From: Plastoroseomonas arctica
GTDB taxonomy: Bacteria > Pseudomonadota > Alphaproteobacteria > Acetobacterales > Acetobacteraceae
Assembly: GCF_018128965.1 (NCBI RefSeq)
Contig: NZ_JAAEDH010000007.1
Location: 1-64,000 of the forward strand
Length of the DNA: 64,000 nucleotides
Reading direction: 5' to 3'
This document shows, in pieces, positions 54,854 through 63,365 of this stretch. Position numbers and translations under genes: made by a program. Within the stretch, counting starts at the first letter, position 1. The number at the start of each line of letters is the position of its first letter. The notes beneath the pieces are model-generated. The model searched no databases. It had not been told where the DNA came from and saw only the letters and a program-made list of their open reading frames with translations.

Positions 54854-55308
54854 CGCATCGTTGCCATGGCAAGGAAATCCACCCGCGTCGCGGCGGCGCG
54901 TCGCGCCCGCAGTGCGTGGCGCGCGCGCTCAGCAGCGTTCAAAGGCTCGATCACCGCCGCCATCATCGCATCATGCCAATCCGCATCCTGCAGCAGCGCG
55001 TCCAGCAGCGCGGCCAGCTCCGCCTGGCGACCATCCCGCCCCGCCACATAGGCATGCCCCACCTGCCCCGCCGAAGTGCGGATCGTGCAGCGCGTAGTCG
55101 TCATCTCGCCCAGGTTGAAGGCGGCGCCATCACCGCCGGCGCGCCCGCGCAGCATCACCAGCCCCGTCTCAGGACCGCGAATGCGCGTATGGGTGGGCAG
55201 GTCGATCCCGGCGACGAGCGCGGCGATCGCATCACCCTTGGCGCGGGCGAGCAGGCCCATCCAGCGGCGGCGATCTTCGGTTTGAACGGCGAGGGAATGG
55301 TCGGGCAA
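54850..55308 (-). CDS. phnG: Phosphonate C-P lyase subunit PhnG
   Basis: A 152-residue core subunit and first gene of the leftward phnGHIJKLM operon. The RRRWMGLLARAK start region, GETGLVMLRGRAGG-like segment (residues about 45-60), EMTTTRCTIRT and GHAYVAGRDGRQAELAAL match the family. TTG 55308 is the predicted start, chosen because it gives the family's usual N-terminal length. A palindrome that may be the PhnF operator lies 23-36 bases upstream. Confidence 0.9.
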   Translation of the reverse strand: MPDHSLAVQTEDRRRWMGLLARAKGDAIAALVAGIDLPTHTRIRGPETGLVMLRGRAGGDGAAFNLGEMTTTRCTIRTSAGQVGHAYVAGRDGRQAELAALLDALLQDADWHDAMMAAVIEPLNAAERARHALRARRAAATRVDFLAMATMR

Positions 55309-55330
55309 GACGGCCGGTCCAGAGGATACG

Positions 55331-55344
55331 TCTAGACAACTAGA
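55331..55344. promoter_or_regulatory. Candidate PhnF operator
   Basis: TCTAGACAACTAGA is an inverted repeat (TCTAG, 4-base spacer, CTAGA) in the short divergent space between phnG and phnF, with an overlapping GTCTAGAC palindrome. HutC/PhnF-type GntR repressors bind TAGAC-like palindromes, and this site is placed to control both directions. Confidence 0.55.
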
Positions 55345-55374
55345 TGCTCGGCAGGGTATCGGTCAAGTCCTTCG

Positions 55375-56160
55375 ATGCCACAACGCGAGTGCCGCATGGT
55401 TGAAGCTTTGGTGACAGGGGAACGGACCACGACCGCCACGCTCGACCGTGGGCGCGGCGTATCGCTGTGGCACCAGATCGCGAGCGCCATCGAGCGCGAC
55501 ATCATCGCGGGCCTGTGGATACCGGGCGCGCGGCTGCCGACCGAGGCCGAGTTCACCGCGCGCTTCGCGGTCAACCGCCACACGGTGCGCCGCGCTATGG
55601 AATCGCTCGAATCGCGCGGCATGATCCGCATCGAGCAGGGCCGCGGCAGCTTCGTCGCCGAGGACGTGCTGGAATACCCACTCGGCACGCGCACGCGTTT
55701 TTCAGAGAACATCCGGCGCCAGAAGAAGGAGCCGCAGGGCCGCATCCTGGGCATCGAGACCATCGCCGCCGAAGGCGCGGTCGCGACCGCACTGGGGCTG
55801 CGGCGCGGACGCCCGGTGCTGCGGGTGGAGCGGCTCGCAATGGCCAATGGCACGCCGATCGTGATCGGCGCGCACCATTTCCCCTTGCCCCGCTTCGAGG
55901 CGATGCCGGCCGCGCTCGCGCAGCAAGCCTCGATCACGGTGGCCCTCGCGGCTTGCGGCCTGCCGGACTACCACCGCGTGCGCACGCGCGTCACCGCACG
56001 CATGCCGACGGCGGAGGAAGCCACGCTGCTGCACCAGGCGCGCATCCGCCCGCTGATCGTGGCCGAGGCGCTCAACGCCGACCCCGAGGGGCGGCCGGTG
56101 GATTTCACGCTCTCCCGCTATGCCTCCGGGCGCGTGCAGATCGTGGTGGAGGGCGAGTGA
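55375..56160 (+). CDS. phnF: GntR/HutC-family phosphonate-operon regulator PhnF
   Basis: A 261-residue repressor. The N-terminal winged-helix domain (LWHQIASAIERDIIAGLWIPGARLPTEAEFTARFAVNRHTVRRAMESL) is followed by a UTRA ligand-binding domain. The start is either ATG 55375 or ATG 55396; neither has a good SD, which may mean a leaderless or weakly translated mRNA. It is divergent from phnG and coupled to the second phnM (TGATG). Confidence 0.9.
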   Translation: MPQRECRMVEALVTGERTTTATLDRGRGVSLWHQIASAIERDIIAGLWIPGARLPTEAEFTARFAVNRHTVRRAMESLESRGMIRIEQGRGSFVAEDVLEYPLGTRTRFSENIRRQKKEPQGRILGIETIAAEGAVATALGLRRGRPVLRVERLAMANGTPIVIGAHHFPLPRFEAMPAALAQQASITVALAACGLPDYHRVRTRVTARMPTAEEATLLHQARIRPLIVAEALNADPEGRPVDFTLSRYASGRVQIVVEGE

Positions 56161-57290
56161 TGGCGTGGAACATCGAAGGCGGCCGGGTGCTGCAGGGCAC
56201 GGCGCTTGTCGAGGGCGACATCGGCCTCGCGGAGGGGCGCATCGGAGAGGCCACCGCCGGCGCGCGGCGCTTCGATGCGCGCGGGCTGCTGGTGATGCCA
56301 GGGCTGGTCGACATCCACGGCGATGCGCATGAGCGTCAGCTCGAGCCGCGCCCCGGCATTGGCTTCGCCGCCCCGCTCGCGTTGCGCGACTGCGCGGCGC
56401 AGATCCTCGCCGCCGGCATCACCACGGCGTATCTCGGTGTCACGCTCTCCTGGGAGCCGGGGCTGCGCTCCATCGCTGCGTGGCGAGCACTGCGCACGGC
56501 CCTCGCGACCCTGCCGCCAGGGCCGGATCTGCGCGTCCATCTGCGCTTCGAGGCGGATAATTTCGACGCGCTCGAGGAGGCGCTGGAAGATATCGCCGCC
56601 CGCCACGTCCACCTGCTCGGCTTCAACGACCACACGCCCGGCATCCTGAAGAAGCTCAGTGACGATACGCAGACGGTGAAATATGCCGCGCGTGCCGGGA
56701 TGACGCTCGACGGCTTTCGCGCGCTCGCCGAACAGGTCGGCGCGCGGCGCGGCGAGGTGCCGGCCGCCCGCGCCCGCATGGCTGCCGCGGCACGCAGGGC
56801 CGGGGTGACCATGCTCAGCCATGATGACGCGACAATCGGGTCCCGCGCGGCGTTCCGTGCGCTGGGCGCGCGCATCGCGGAATTCCCGCTCAACGAGGCC
56901 ATCGCGGAGGATGCGCGCGACGCCTGCGAGGCGGTGGTGATGGGGGCGCCCAACGTGGTGCGCGGCGGCAGCCATCTCGGCTGGGCCTCGGCCGCACCGC
57001 TCGCGGAACGCGGCCTCGTGACCATCCTGGCGTCCGACTATTATTGGCCGGCGATGCTGGAGGCCGCCTTTGTGCTCGAAACGCGCGGCATGCTGGCGCT
57101 GGGCGAGGCCTGGGCGCTGGTCTCCGCCAACCCCGCACAAGCGCTGGGACTGGACGACCGAGGCCGCATCGAACCGGGCTTGCGCGGCGATGTCGTGCTG
57201 GTGAACGCGGCTTCGCGCGCCCCGGTCGCGAGCTTTGTCGCTGGCGAACTTGCCTGGGTCAGCACCGCGGGTGCCGCGCTCATCTCCTGA
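56160..57290 (+). CDS. Second PhnM-like phosphonate amidohydrolase
   Basis: A 376-residue PhnM paralog of the same fold as the protein at 49791-50930. It has GLVDIHGDAHERQLEPRPG, GFNDHTPGILKK, LSHDDATIGSRAAFRALG and MGAPNVVRGGSHLG. It differs in the N-terminal half, including a longer segment after the metal site, and is coupled to phnF instead of phnL. It may act on a different phosphonate nucleotide intermediate or provide redundancy. Confidence 0.88.
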   Translation: MAWNIEGGRVLQGTALVEGDIGLAEGRIGEATAGARRFDARGLLVMPGLVDIHGDAHERQLEPRPGIGFAAPLALRDCAAQILAAGITTAYLGVTLSWEPGLRSIAAWRALRTALATLPPGPDLRVHLRFEADNFDALEEALEDIAARHVHLLGFNDHTPGILKKLSDDTQTVKYAARAGMTLDGFRALAEQVGARRGEVPAARARMAAAARRAGVTMLSHDDATIGSRAAFRALGARIAEFPLNEAIAEDARDACEAVVMGAPNVVRGGSHLGWASAAPLAERGLVTILASDYYWPAMLEAAFVLETRGMLALGEAWALVSANPAQALGLDDRGRIEPGLRGDVVLVNAASRAPVASFVAGELAWVSTAGAALIS

Positions 57291-57305
57291 TCGGGGGAGC
57301 GGCCC

Positions 57306-57323
57306 GGGGGATCAAGGTCCCCC
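57306..57323. terminator. Bidirectional terminator-like hairpin
   Basis: GGGGGA and TCCCCC pair around TCAAGG, 15 bases after the second phnM and 8 before the stop of convergent rpsU. No U-run. Confidence 0.5.
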
Positions 57324-57331
57324 AGCCGGCG

Positions 57332-57535
57332 TCAGAAGCCTTCGCGTTCGATGCGCTTGCGCTCGACCTTGCGGGCGCGGCGGACAGCCTCGGCGGCTTC
57401 GCGGGCGCGGCGCTCGGAGGGCTTCTCGTAATGACGGCGAAGCTTCATTTCGCGAAACACGCCTTCGCGCTGCAGCTTTTTCTTGAGCGCCTTGAGCGCC
57501 TGATCAATGTTGTTGTCACGGACGACGACCTGCAC
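57332..57535 (-). CDS. rpsU: 30S ribosomal protein S21
   Basis: A 67-residue, strongly basic protein: [20 protein letters not shown], then [24 protein letters not shown] 57535 is the start, with AAGGAG ten bases upstream; the longer open frame upstream is not coding. S21 helps initiation-site recognition on the 30S subunit. It is divergent from def-COQ9, an arrangement common in Alphaproteobacteria. Confidence 0.95.
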   Translation of the reverse strand: MQVVVRDNNIDQALKALKKKLQREGVFREMKLRRHYEKPSERRAREAAEAVRRARKVERKRIEREGF

Positions 57536-57705
57536 GCGGCTCGAACTCCTTACGAAGATTGGGTTGAATACGACGACAAAGGAGAGGGACGGCGCGCCAC
57601 CCCTCTTCCAGGAACGCTGCGTTAGCACAAAGCCGACCCGCGCCGGAAGCCCCCTTGCGCATCGGACGGCCGGCATTATCCAACCAGCACAATGAGACAC
57701 GCGCC

Positions 57706-58209
57706 ATGGCCCTGCTGAAGATCGCCCGCCTGGGCCACCCGGTGCTGCTCGGCCGCGCCGAGACGGTGCCCGACGCGACCGCGCCGGAGATCCAGCGCCT
57801 GATCGCCGACATGGCCGAGACCATGGCCGATGCGGGCGGGATCGGGCTCGCCGCACCCCAGGTGCATGTGCCCCTGCGGCTGTTCGTCTTCCGCGCCGGG
57901 CCCGGCGCGCCCCAGGTGCTGATCAATCCCGAGATCGAACCGCTCGACGAGGAGATCGAGACCGCCTGGGAGGGCTGCCTCTCGATCCCCGGCCTGCGCG
58001 GCGCGGTGCCGCGCGCGGCGAAGGTGCGGTTCCGCGGCCTGGACCAGGATGGCGAACCGGTCGAAGGCGAGGCGGAGGGCATCGTTGCCCGTGTCATCCA
58101 GCACGAGAATGACCATCTGGACGGCGTGCTCTATCTGAGCCGGATGCCGGACCTGACGCTGCTCGGCTTTACCGAGGAACTGGCGCGGCGCGAGAAGGAG
58201 AACCTGTGA
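57706..58209 (+). CDS. def: Peptide deformylase
   Basis: A 167-residue metalloenzyme that removes formyl from nascent proteins. Motif 1 is GIGLAAPQV (45-53), motif 2 is EGCLSIPG with metal ligand Cys91, and motif 3 is QHENDHLDG with His133, Glu134 and His137. All are intact. This may be a second or housekeeping copy; it is not beside fmt here. The stop overlaps the COQ9 ATG (TGATG). Confidence 0.94.
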   Translation: MALLKIARLGHPVLLGRAETVPDATAPEIQRLIADMAETMADAGGIGLAAPQVHVPLRLFVFRAGPGAPQVLINPEIEPLDEEIETAWEGCLSIPGLRGAVPRAAKVRFRGLDQDGEPVEGEAEGIVARVIQHENDHLDGVLYLSRMPDLTLLGFTEELARREKENL

Positions 58210-58799
58210 TGCCCATCGAACAGAGCCCCGAACGCGACGCCGCGCTGCGTGCCGCCCTGCCCCATGTCGCGCGACTCGGCTGGGGGCGCGCAGCGCTGCG
58301 TGCGGGCCTTGCCGATATCGGTGCGGATCCCGAGAGCGAGGCGTGGCTGTTCCCACGCGGCGCGATCGGCGCCATCGAGGCCTGGCTCGACCTCGCCGAC
58401 CGCGACATGGCGGCCTCCGCAGAAGCCGAGGGGCTTTCGGCCATGCGCGTTCCGGCGCGGATTCGCCGGTTGGTGCTGCTGCGCCTGGAACAGGCGACCC
58501 CGCACCGGGAGGCGGTGCGCCGCGCCCTTGGCCGGCTTGCGTTTCATCCCGGTGTCGCGATCCGCGCCGCGGCACGCACGGCCGACGCAATGTGGAACGC
58601 CGCCGGTGACGCCTCGGCCGATTTCTCCTGGTACACGCGGCGTGCCAGCCTGGCCGGTGTCTACGGCGCCACGCTCGCCTACTGGCTGCGGCGCGAGGAC
58701 CCCGACCTCGCCGAGACCGCCGCATTCCTGCAGCGCCGACTCGACGACCTCGCGCGGCTATCTCGCCGCCGCAAGCGCGACGAGCCACTGCCGGCCTGA
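58209..58799 (+). CDS. COQ9-family ubiquinone biosynthesis protein
   Basis: A 196-residue TetR-fold-related protein of the COQ9 family, which presents ubiquinone precursors to COQ7-type hydroxylases. Recognised by ERDAALRAALPHVARLGWGRAALRAGLADIG, the RIRRLVLLRLEQ helix and the MWNAAGDASADFSWYTRRASLAGVYGATLAYWL segment, the lipid-binding signature. It is coupled to def and divergent from rpsU. Confidence 0.9.
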   Translation: MPIEQSPERDAALRAALPHVARLGWGRAALRAGLADIGADPESEAWLFPRGAIGAIEAWLDLADRDMAASAEAEGLSAMRVPARIRRLVLLRLEQATPHREAVRRALGRLAFHPGVAIRAAARTADAMWNAAGDASADFSWYTRRASLAGVYGATLAYWLRREDPDLAETAAFLQRRLDDLARLSRRRKRDEPLPA

Positions 58800-58871
58800 A
58801 ACCCGCGCCCCGAGACAGCGTTCTAAAAACCGGACCGGCGCGATTCCCGCCCGGACATGGAGGTTTGAGCG

Positions 58872-58952
58872 ATGTTGCGTGGCGGGTTGCTGTGGCTGAT
58901 CGGGATTCCCCTGCCGATTATCCTCGTCCTCTACCTGCTTGGCTGGCTCTAA
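58872..58952 (+). CDS. 26-residue single-span membrane peptide
   Basis: MLRGGLLWLIGIPLPIILVL then YLLGWL: nearly the whole peptide is one hydrophobic span, with Arg3 the only charge. GGAGG (58859-58863) is well placed before the ATG. Similar very short membrane peptides are known in Alphaproteobacteria but I cannot name this one. The good SD, TM character and clean stop support a real gene; it could help or regulate a membrane complex. Confidence 0.6.
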   Translation: MLRGGLLWLIGIPLPIILVLYLLGWL

Positions 58953-59045
58953 CGCCAAGACACTGTAACGACACGGGATTACGTGACTTCCGGCGACGCG
59001 CGCAGCCGTGTATAAGCTGCGCAGTTTCTCGGAAAGAACGATCGC

Positions 59046-59543
59046 ATGAAGAAATCCCGCATCTGGTTGGCCGGCGTCGCGGCGCTCGCCCTCGCTGCTC
59101 CGGCAATCGCTGACACCTGCGCCTTCCCAGGCGAGCGTGCAGCGCTCGAGTTGAACGCGCTGCAGAGCCATCTGGCCGTGGTCGCGATCCGCTGCCAGCA
59201 GGACGCGACCTACGCAAGCTTTGTCCGTCGTCACCAGGCTGACCTGACCGCGGCCGGCCGCACGGCGCAGACCCATTTCCGCCGCGCCTATGGCGGCCAG
59301 GGCGCGGCGCGCTACAACATGTACTCGACCGAACTCATCAACGCGCATGACCAGGAAGCCCAGCGTTTCGAGGGCTTCCTGTGCCGCGACAACGCCGCGC
59401 TCTATCAGCAGGCTGTTGCGGCCCCAAATGCGGCCGAGCTCGTGCGCATGGCCAATACGACGAATATCCTGATGACGTATGAGCCGGCGGTTTGCCCGGC
59501 GACGCCCGCGCGTGCCGCGCGCCCGGCGCGCCGCCAGCGCTGA
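59046..59543 (+). CDS. Hypothetical secreted protein with four cysteines
   Basis: A 165-residue protein with a signal peptide (MKKSRIWLAGVAALALAAPAIA) cleaved before DTCAFPGERAALELNALQSHL. The mature part has four Cys (near residues 25, 50, 112 and 149), suggesting two disulfides in the periplasm, and an Ala/Arg-rich tail. A GGQGAARYNMYSTELINAHDQEAQ stretch is the most distinctive part. I do not recognise the family. GGAAAG precedes the ATG, and TATAAG at 59011-59016 could be its -10 element. Confidence 0.65.
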   Translation: MKKSRIWLAGVAALALAAPAIADTCAFPGERAALELNALQSHLAVVAIRCQQDATYASFVRRHQADLTAAGRTAQTHFRRAYGGQGAARYNMYSTELINAHDQEAQRFEGFLCRDNAALYQQAVAAPNAAELVRMANTTNILMTYEPAVCPATPARAARPARRQR

Positions 59544-59555
59544 TGTCCTAAACGG

Positions 59556-59576
59556 CCGGGGCACTTGACGCCCCGG
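59556..59576. terminator. Bidirectional terminator-like hairpin
   Basis: CCGGGGC (59556-59562) pairs with GCCCCGG (59570-59576) around ACTTGAC, between the secreted-protein gene and the convergent first OmpA gene. Confidence 0.6.
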
Positions 59577-59594
59577 TCGACCACTCCGCCGCGC

Positions 59595-60722
59595 TCAGCG
59601 CAGCAGGATTTCGACCCGCCGGTTCTGCGGCTCGCGAACGCCATCAGCGGTCGCGACCAGCGGCCGGGTTTCCCCGAAGGCCGTAACCAGGATATCACCG
59701 CGCGCGACGCCGTTGCGCACCAGTTCGGCCGCGACCGCATCGGCGCGGCGCTGCGACAGGCCCTGGTTGTAGGCTGGCGTCCCGGCCCGATCGGTGTGGC
59801 CGGAGACTTCGAGTCGCGTCTCGCCGCCTGCGCGGCGGGCGTTGAGCGACGCCTCGGCGACAATCTGCCGGGCGCGCTCCGTAAGATCCGCGCGGTCATA
59901 ATCGAAGAAGACAAGGAAGGTGCGTACCGTCGAGGGTGCCGGCGCAGGGGCGGCGGCGGCTGGTGCGGGCGGCGCCGGGTTGAAGGCGTAGCGGATGCCG
60001 ACCAGCAGCGAATGGTTGTAGGTCTCGGTCTCCACCCGGCCGCTTGCGATCGTCGCACCGGTGGTGCGGCTCTCGGCGCGGATCGGGATGGAGGGGTTCT
60101 GCGTCCCGAGGAAGCGGTATTCGGCCGTCACCGCCGCGCCGGGCAGGAAATCGAGCGGAAAGGCCAGGCCCGCAATGCCCTGGAAGGCGAAGCGGCCGTC
60201 GCTGCCGGTGGCGGTCAGACGCACATCTGTGGCGTTGCCCGAGAGCCGAAGCTGGCGCCAATCCGTCACCACATAGCCTAGGCCGGCGCCGACGTAGGGC
60301 ACCACAGGGCCGAAGCTGCCGAGGTCGAGCAGGACATTGCCCATGATGCCGTAGCTGTCCTGCTGGCCGGACACGCCGAGTCGCCCCGCGCCGGCGAAGC
60401 CCGAGGCGCCATCGGCGTCATTGCGGCGGAAATTGCCCTCGACCTCGGCGCGGAGCCCGTTGCCGAAACCCCAGCCGAGGCTGAGCACGCCGGCGAAGCC
60501 GGGGTTGAAGGTCAGCGAACCGGAAGGGTTGATGCCGATGCCGCGCAGCTGCGTCGCCGTATTCCCCTCCGGCGAAAGCGAGGGATCCTGCAACAGGTTG
60601 AGCCCCGCGCCGCCGGCCACATAGGGACCGGTGATCGCATCCGAGGGTCTCAGGACCTGTGCGGCGACAGGGCTCGCTGAAAGAACAGCGACGGTGAGAA
60701 GAAGCCACGAACGGGAGGTCAA
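59595..60722 (-). CDS. OmpA-family outer-membrane protein, copy 1
   Basis: A 375-residue protein: signal peptide (TSRSWLLLTVAVLSASPVAAQ), an eight-strand-type OmpA beta-barrel (GPYVAGGAGLNLLQD, VLSLGWGFGNGLRAEVEGNFR, YRFLGTQNPS, YNHSLLVGIRYAF), a Pro/Ala linker and a C-terminal OmpA peptidoglycan-binding domain (FFDYDRADLT, VSGHTDRAGTPAYNQGLSQRRADAVAAELV). TTG 60722 is the likely start, because upstream ATGs would bury the signal peptide. It is the most divergent of three tandem copies. Confidence 0.88.
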   Translation of the reverse strand: MTSRSWLLLTVAVLSASPVAAQVLRPSDAITGPYVAGGAGLNLLQDPSLSPEGNTATQLRGIGINPSGSLTFNPGFAGVLSLGWGFGNGLRAEVEGNFRRNDADGASGFAGAGRLGVSGQQDSYGIMGNVLLDLGSFGPVVPYVGAGLGYVVTDWRQLRLSGNATDVRLTATGSDGRFAFQGIAGLAFPLDFLPGAAVTAEYRFLGTQNPSIPIRAESRTTGATIASGRVETETYNHSLLVGIRYAFNPAPPAPAAAAPAPAPSTVRTFLVFFDYDRADLTERARQIVAEASLNARRAGGETRLEVSGHTDRAGTPAYNQGLSQRRADAVAAELVRNGVARGDILVTAFGETRPLVATADGVREPQNRRVEILLR

Positions 60723-60835
60723 GACAAACTTCCAACCTGGCGCGGCCGCACGCGCGCGATCTGCGGGATTGCGGTGCAACATACCACACCGCCGCGTCTC
60801 GCCAAGTTGCAATATTCTCAGGTCACGGGCGAGGC

Positions 60836-60861
60836 GGGGTGCCCGGTTGCCCGGGCACCCC
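60836..60861. terminator. Terminator-like hairpin after OmpA copy 2
   Basis: A perfect 11-bp stem (GGGGTGCCCGG with CCGGGCACCCC) and TTGC loop lies 11 bases past the copy 2 stop on the minus strand. No U-run. Confidence 0.6.
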
Positions 60862-60871
60862 CTTGTTTCGC

Positions 60872-61939
60872 TTAGCGCAGAACGATTTCCACGCGGCGAT
60901 TCTGCGGCTCACGCACGCCATCGGCGGTCGGCACCAAGGGGCGGGTCTCGCCGAAGGCGCTGATCGAGATCTGGTCGCGCGCGACGCCACGGCTCACCAG
61001 CTCGGCGGCCACGATGTTCGCGCGGCGCTGCGACAGGCCCTGGTTGTAGGCGGGCGTGCCGGAGCGGTCGGCGTGGCCGGCCACTTCGATGCGCGTCGCC
61101 TGCAGGCGCGGCGCGGCGGCGGCCGCCTCGCCGATGATCTGGCGGGCACGATCGGTCAGGTCCGCACGGTTCCAGTCGAAGAAGACCAGGTAGGTGCGGG
61201 CCGTCGCCGCCGGCGGCGGCGTCGGGGCGACCTGCGCCACCGCGCGCTGGCCGAAGGTGTAGCGAAGGCCGGCGAGCACGGAGTGGTTCAGGTTCTGGTA
61301 ATCGTACTGGATGCCACGGCCGGCGAAGGTCGCGCGCTGGTCCTGCGCGAGCGTGCCGAAGAAGCGGTATTCGGCCGTGATCGCGAGGCCCGGAACGGCC
61401 TCGATCGGGAAGGCGAGACCGGCGATGCCCTGGTAGGCGAAGTTGCCGCTGTCGTCATCGATGCGGAAGCGGCCGGGGCCACGGTTGCCGGGACCGGTGT
61501 TGCCGTTGATGTCCGTGGACTGGATCGCGTAGCCCACGCCGCCGCCGATGTAGGGGCGCGCGAAGGGAATGGCGATCGGCAGCTCATAAAGGACGTTGAA
61601 CATCGCCGCGTAGGTGCGGGTCTCGCCCTCGAGGTTGCCGGTGAAGCCGGTGCCGCGCACGCGACGGCCGTCGTTGGACCGGGCGCTGCCTTCAACTTCG
61701 AGGCGCAGGCCGTTGCCGAAGCCGTAGCCGACCGAGAGCACGCCGACATAGCCAGGATTTTCGTGCTGGATCCGGATGCCGTTATCCTTGGAGTCGAGCA
61801 TGTAGTTGATGCCGGCGCCGGCACCGATATAGACCCCGGCAGTCGGCGAATATGCCGGCGGCGGGAAGAGCTGGGCCTGGGCCGCCGTGAGCGGGGCGGC
61901 CAACATGGTGGCGGCCAAAAGGCCGGTCCTCATCCGCAT
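60872..61939 (-). CDS. OmpA-family outer-membrane protein, copy 2
   Basis: A 355-residue protein with signal MRMRTGLLAATMLAAPLTAAQAQ, barrel strands (GVYIGAGAGINYMLDSKDNG, SVGYGFGNGLRLEVEGSAR, YIGGGVGYAIQ, LNHSVLAGLRYTFG) and the OmpA-like domain FFDWNRADLTDRARQIIGEA with VAGHADRSGTPAYNQGLSQRRANIVAAELV. AGGAG precedes the ATG. It is closest to copy 3; the C-domains are almost the same. Confidence 0.92.
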   Translation of the reverse strand: MRMRTGLLAATMLAAPLTAAQAQLFPPPAYSPTAGVYIGAGAGINYMLDSKDNGIRIQHENPGYVGVLSVGYGFGNGLRLEVEGSARSNDGRRVRGTGFTGNLEGETRTYAAMFNVLYELPIAIPFARPYIGGGVGYAIQSTDINGNTGPGNRGPGRFRIDDDSGNFAYQGIAGLAFPIEAVPGLAITAEYRFFGTLAQDQRATFAGRGIQYDYQNLNHSVLAGLRYTFGQRAVAQVAPTPPPAATARTYLVFFDWNRADLTDRARQIIGEAAAAAPRLQATRIEVAGHADRSGTPAYNQGLSQRRANIVAAELVSRGVARDQISISAFGETRPLVPTADGVREPQNRRVEIVLR

Positions 61940-62071
61940 AACAATCTCCTCGAGACTTCTCAGTCGATGTGATCATCCACACCGCACATGAAGAACGTCG
62001 TGGAATGGGTTTCGTTCACCCCCCGCACGAGAAGTTGCACTTCTATGAAGGAAACCTTTCGGAAACGCAGA

Positions 62072-62097
62072 AAGGCGCCCGGTTTTCCGGACGCCTT
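62072..62097 (-). terminator. Rho-independent terminator after OmpA copy 3
   Basis: AAGGCG and CCGG pair with CCGG and CGCCTT (one mismatch) around a four-base loop, 33 bases past the copy 3 stop, with a short T-run on the minus strand. It separates copy 3 from copy 2. Confidence 0.65.
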
Positions 62098-62129
62098 CCT
62101 CAGCGATTGGCCGTGAGGCCCTGCGGTAT

Positions 62130-63161
62130 TTAGCGCAGGACGATCTCGACGCGGCGGTTCTGCGGCTCGCGCACACCGTCGGCGGTCGGGACCAGCGGGC
62201 GGGTCTCGCCGAAGGCGCTGATCGCGATGTTCGAGCGGTTCACGCCGCGGCGGACCAGTTCGGCCGCCACGGTGTTGGCGCGGCGCTGCGACAGGCCCTG
62301 GTTGTAGGCGGGCGTGCCCGAGCGGTCGGCGTGGCCGGCCACTTCGATGCGCGTCGAGGCGACGGAGGTCGAGGCGGAGGCGGCCTCGCCGATGATCTGG
62401 CGAGCGCGCTCGGTCAGGTCCGAACGGTTCCAGTCGAAGAACACGATGTAGGTGCGGGCAGGACCCTGCGGCGTGACGATCGCAGGCGGAAGAACACGCG
62501 CAACCTGGCCGAAGTTGTAGCGCAGGCCGGCGAGGATGGAGTGGTTGTAGTTGTCCGCGTCGAAGGTCGAACGCGTGGTCACGTTGCCGACGCGCTCGGT
62601 GCGCTCCAGCTCGTGGCCGAGCGTGCCGAGGAAGCGGTACTCGGCCGTGATGGCCAAGCCGGGGACGGCGGCGATCGGGAAGGCGAGGCCGACGATGCCC
62701 TGGAACGCGAAGTTGCCCTCGTCGTCATTGATCGTGGTCGTCCGGGTCGCGGTGCGGCCGCGCACGTCGTAGTCGTGGATCACGTAGCCGACGCCGCCGC
62801 CGATGTAGGGCTGCACGGGGCCGAGCGGGAATTCATACAGGATGTTCGCCATCGCGCCGTAGCTGCGGATGGTGCCGCCGGAGCTGAAGCGGCCGCCGGT
62901 GCGCGACGAGATGCGGTCGGCGTCGTTGATGCGGAAGTTGCCTTCCACTTCGAGGCGGAGACCGTTGCCGAAGCCATAGCCGACGCTGAACACACCAGCG
63001 AAGCCGATGTCGCTGCTCACGCGGGCGCCGTTGTCCTTCGTGGTCTGAAGGTAGTTCAAACCGGCGCCAGCGCCGATGTAGATCCCGGTCACAGGCTGGG
63101 CCTGCGCCGCGAGCGGCAGCGCCAACATGGTCGCGGCCAGAAGGGCCTTCTTGAGGCTCAT
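62130..63161 (-). CDS. OmpA-family outer-membrane protein, copy 3
   Basis: A 343-residue protein: signal MSLKKALLAATMLALPLAAQAQ, barrel (GIYIGAGAGLNYLQTTKDNG, SVGYGFGNGLRLEVEGNFR, YIGGGVGYVIHDYD, YNHSILAGLRYNFG) and OmpA-like domain FFDWNRSDLTERARQIIGEA, VAGHADRSGTPAYNQGLSQRRANTVAAELV. ATG 63161 has AGGAG upstream; an earlier in-frame ATG lacks it. Own promoter and terminator are likely. Confidence 0.92.
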   Translation of the reverse strand: MSLKKALLAATMLALPLAAQAQPVTGIYIGAGAGLNYLQTTKDNGARVSSDIGFAGVFSVGYGFGNGLRLEVEGNFRINDADRISSRTGGRFSSGGTIRSYGAMANILYEFPLGPVQPYIGGGVGYVIHDYDVRGRTATRTTTINDDEGNFAFQGIVGLAFPIAAVPGLAITAEYRFLGTLGHELERTERVGNVTTRSTFDADNYNHSILAGLRYNFGQVARVLPPAIVTPQGPARTYIVFFDWNRSDLTERARQIIGEAASASTSVASTRIEVAGHADRSGTPAYNQGLSQRRANTVAAELVRRGVNRSNIAISAFGETRPLVPTADGVREPQNRRVEIVLR

Positions 63162-63365
63162 TGCGTCTCTCCTCACGTTCAAACGTGCTATCTGTTCACA
63201 GGGCCGCCGCGCACTCCCCCGAGCGCACTGAATCCGACACTGCGTGGGAGCACCCTAGCACCGCTTTTCGGCAAAGACAGCCACCCGCGAGGCATTTGCG
63301 CCGCATGTGGCCGATAAGTCACAGCCAGTGCTGGCAAATTGGCCACAGGCGCGTGAGCAGCCCCG

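Noticed and set aside
60723-60812. Upstream ATG extension of OmpA copy 1
   Set aside because: Using it would put 30 residues before the signal peptide; the TTG at 60722 gives a normal secretion signal.
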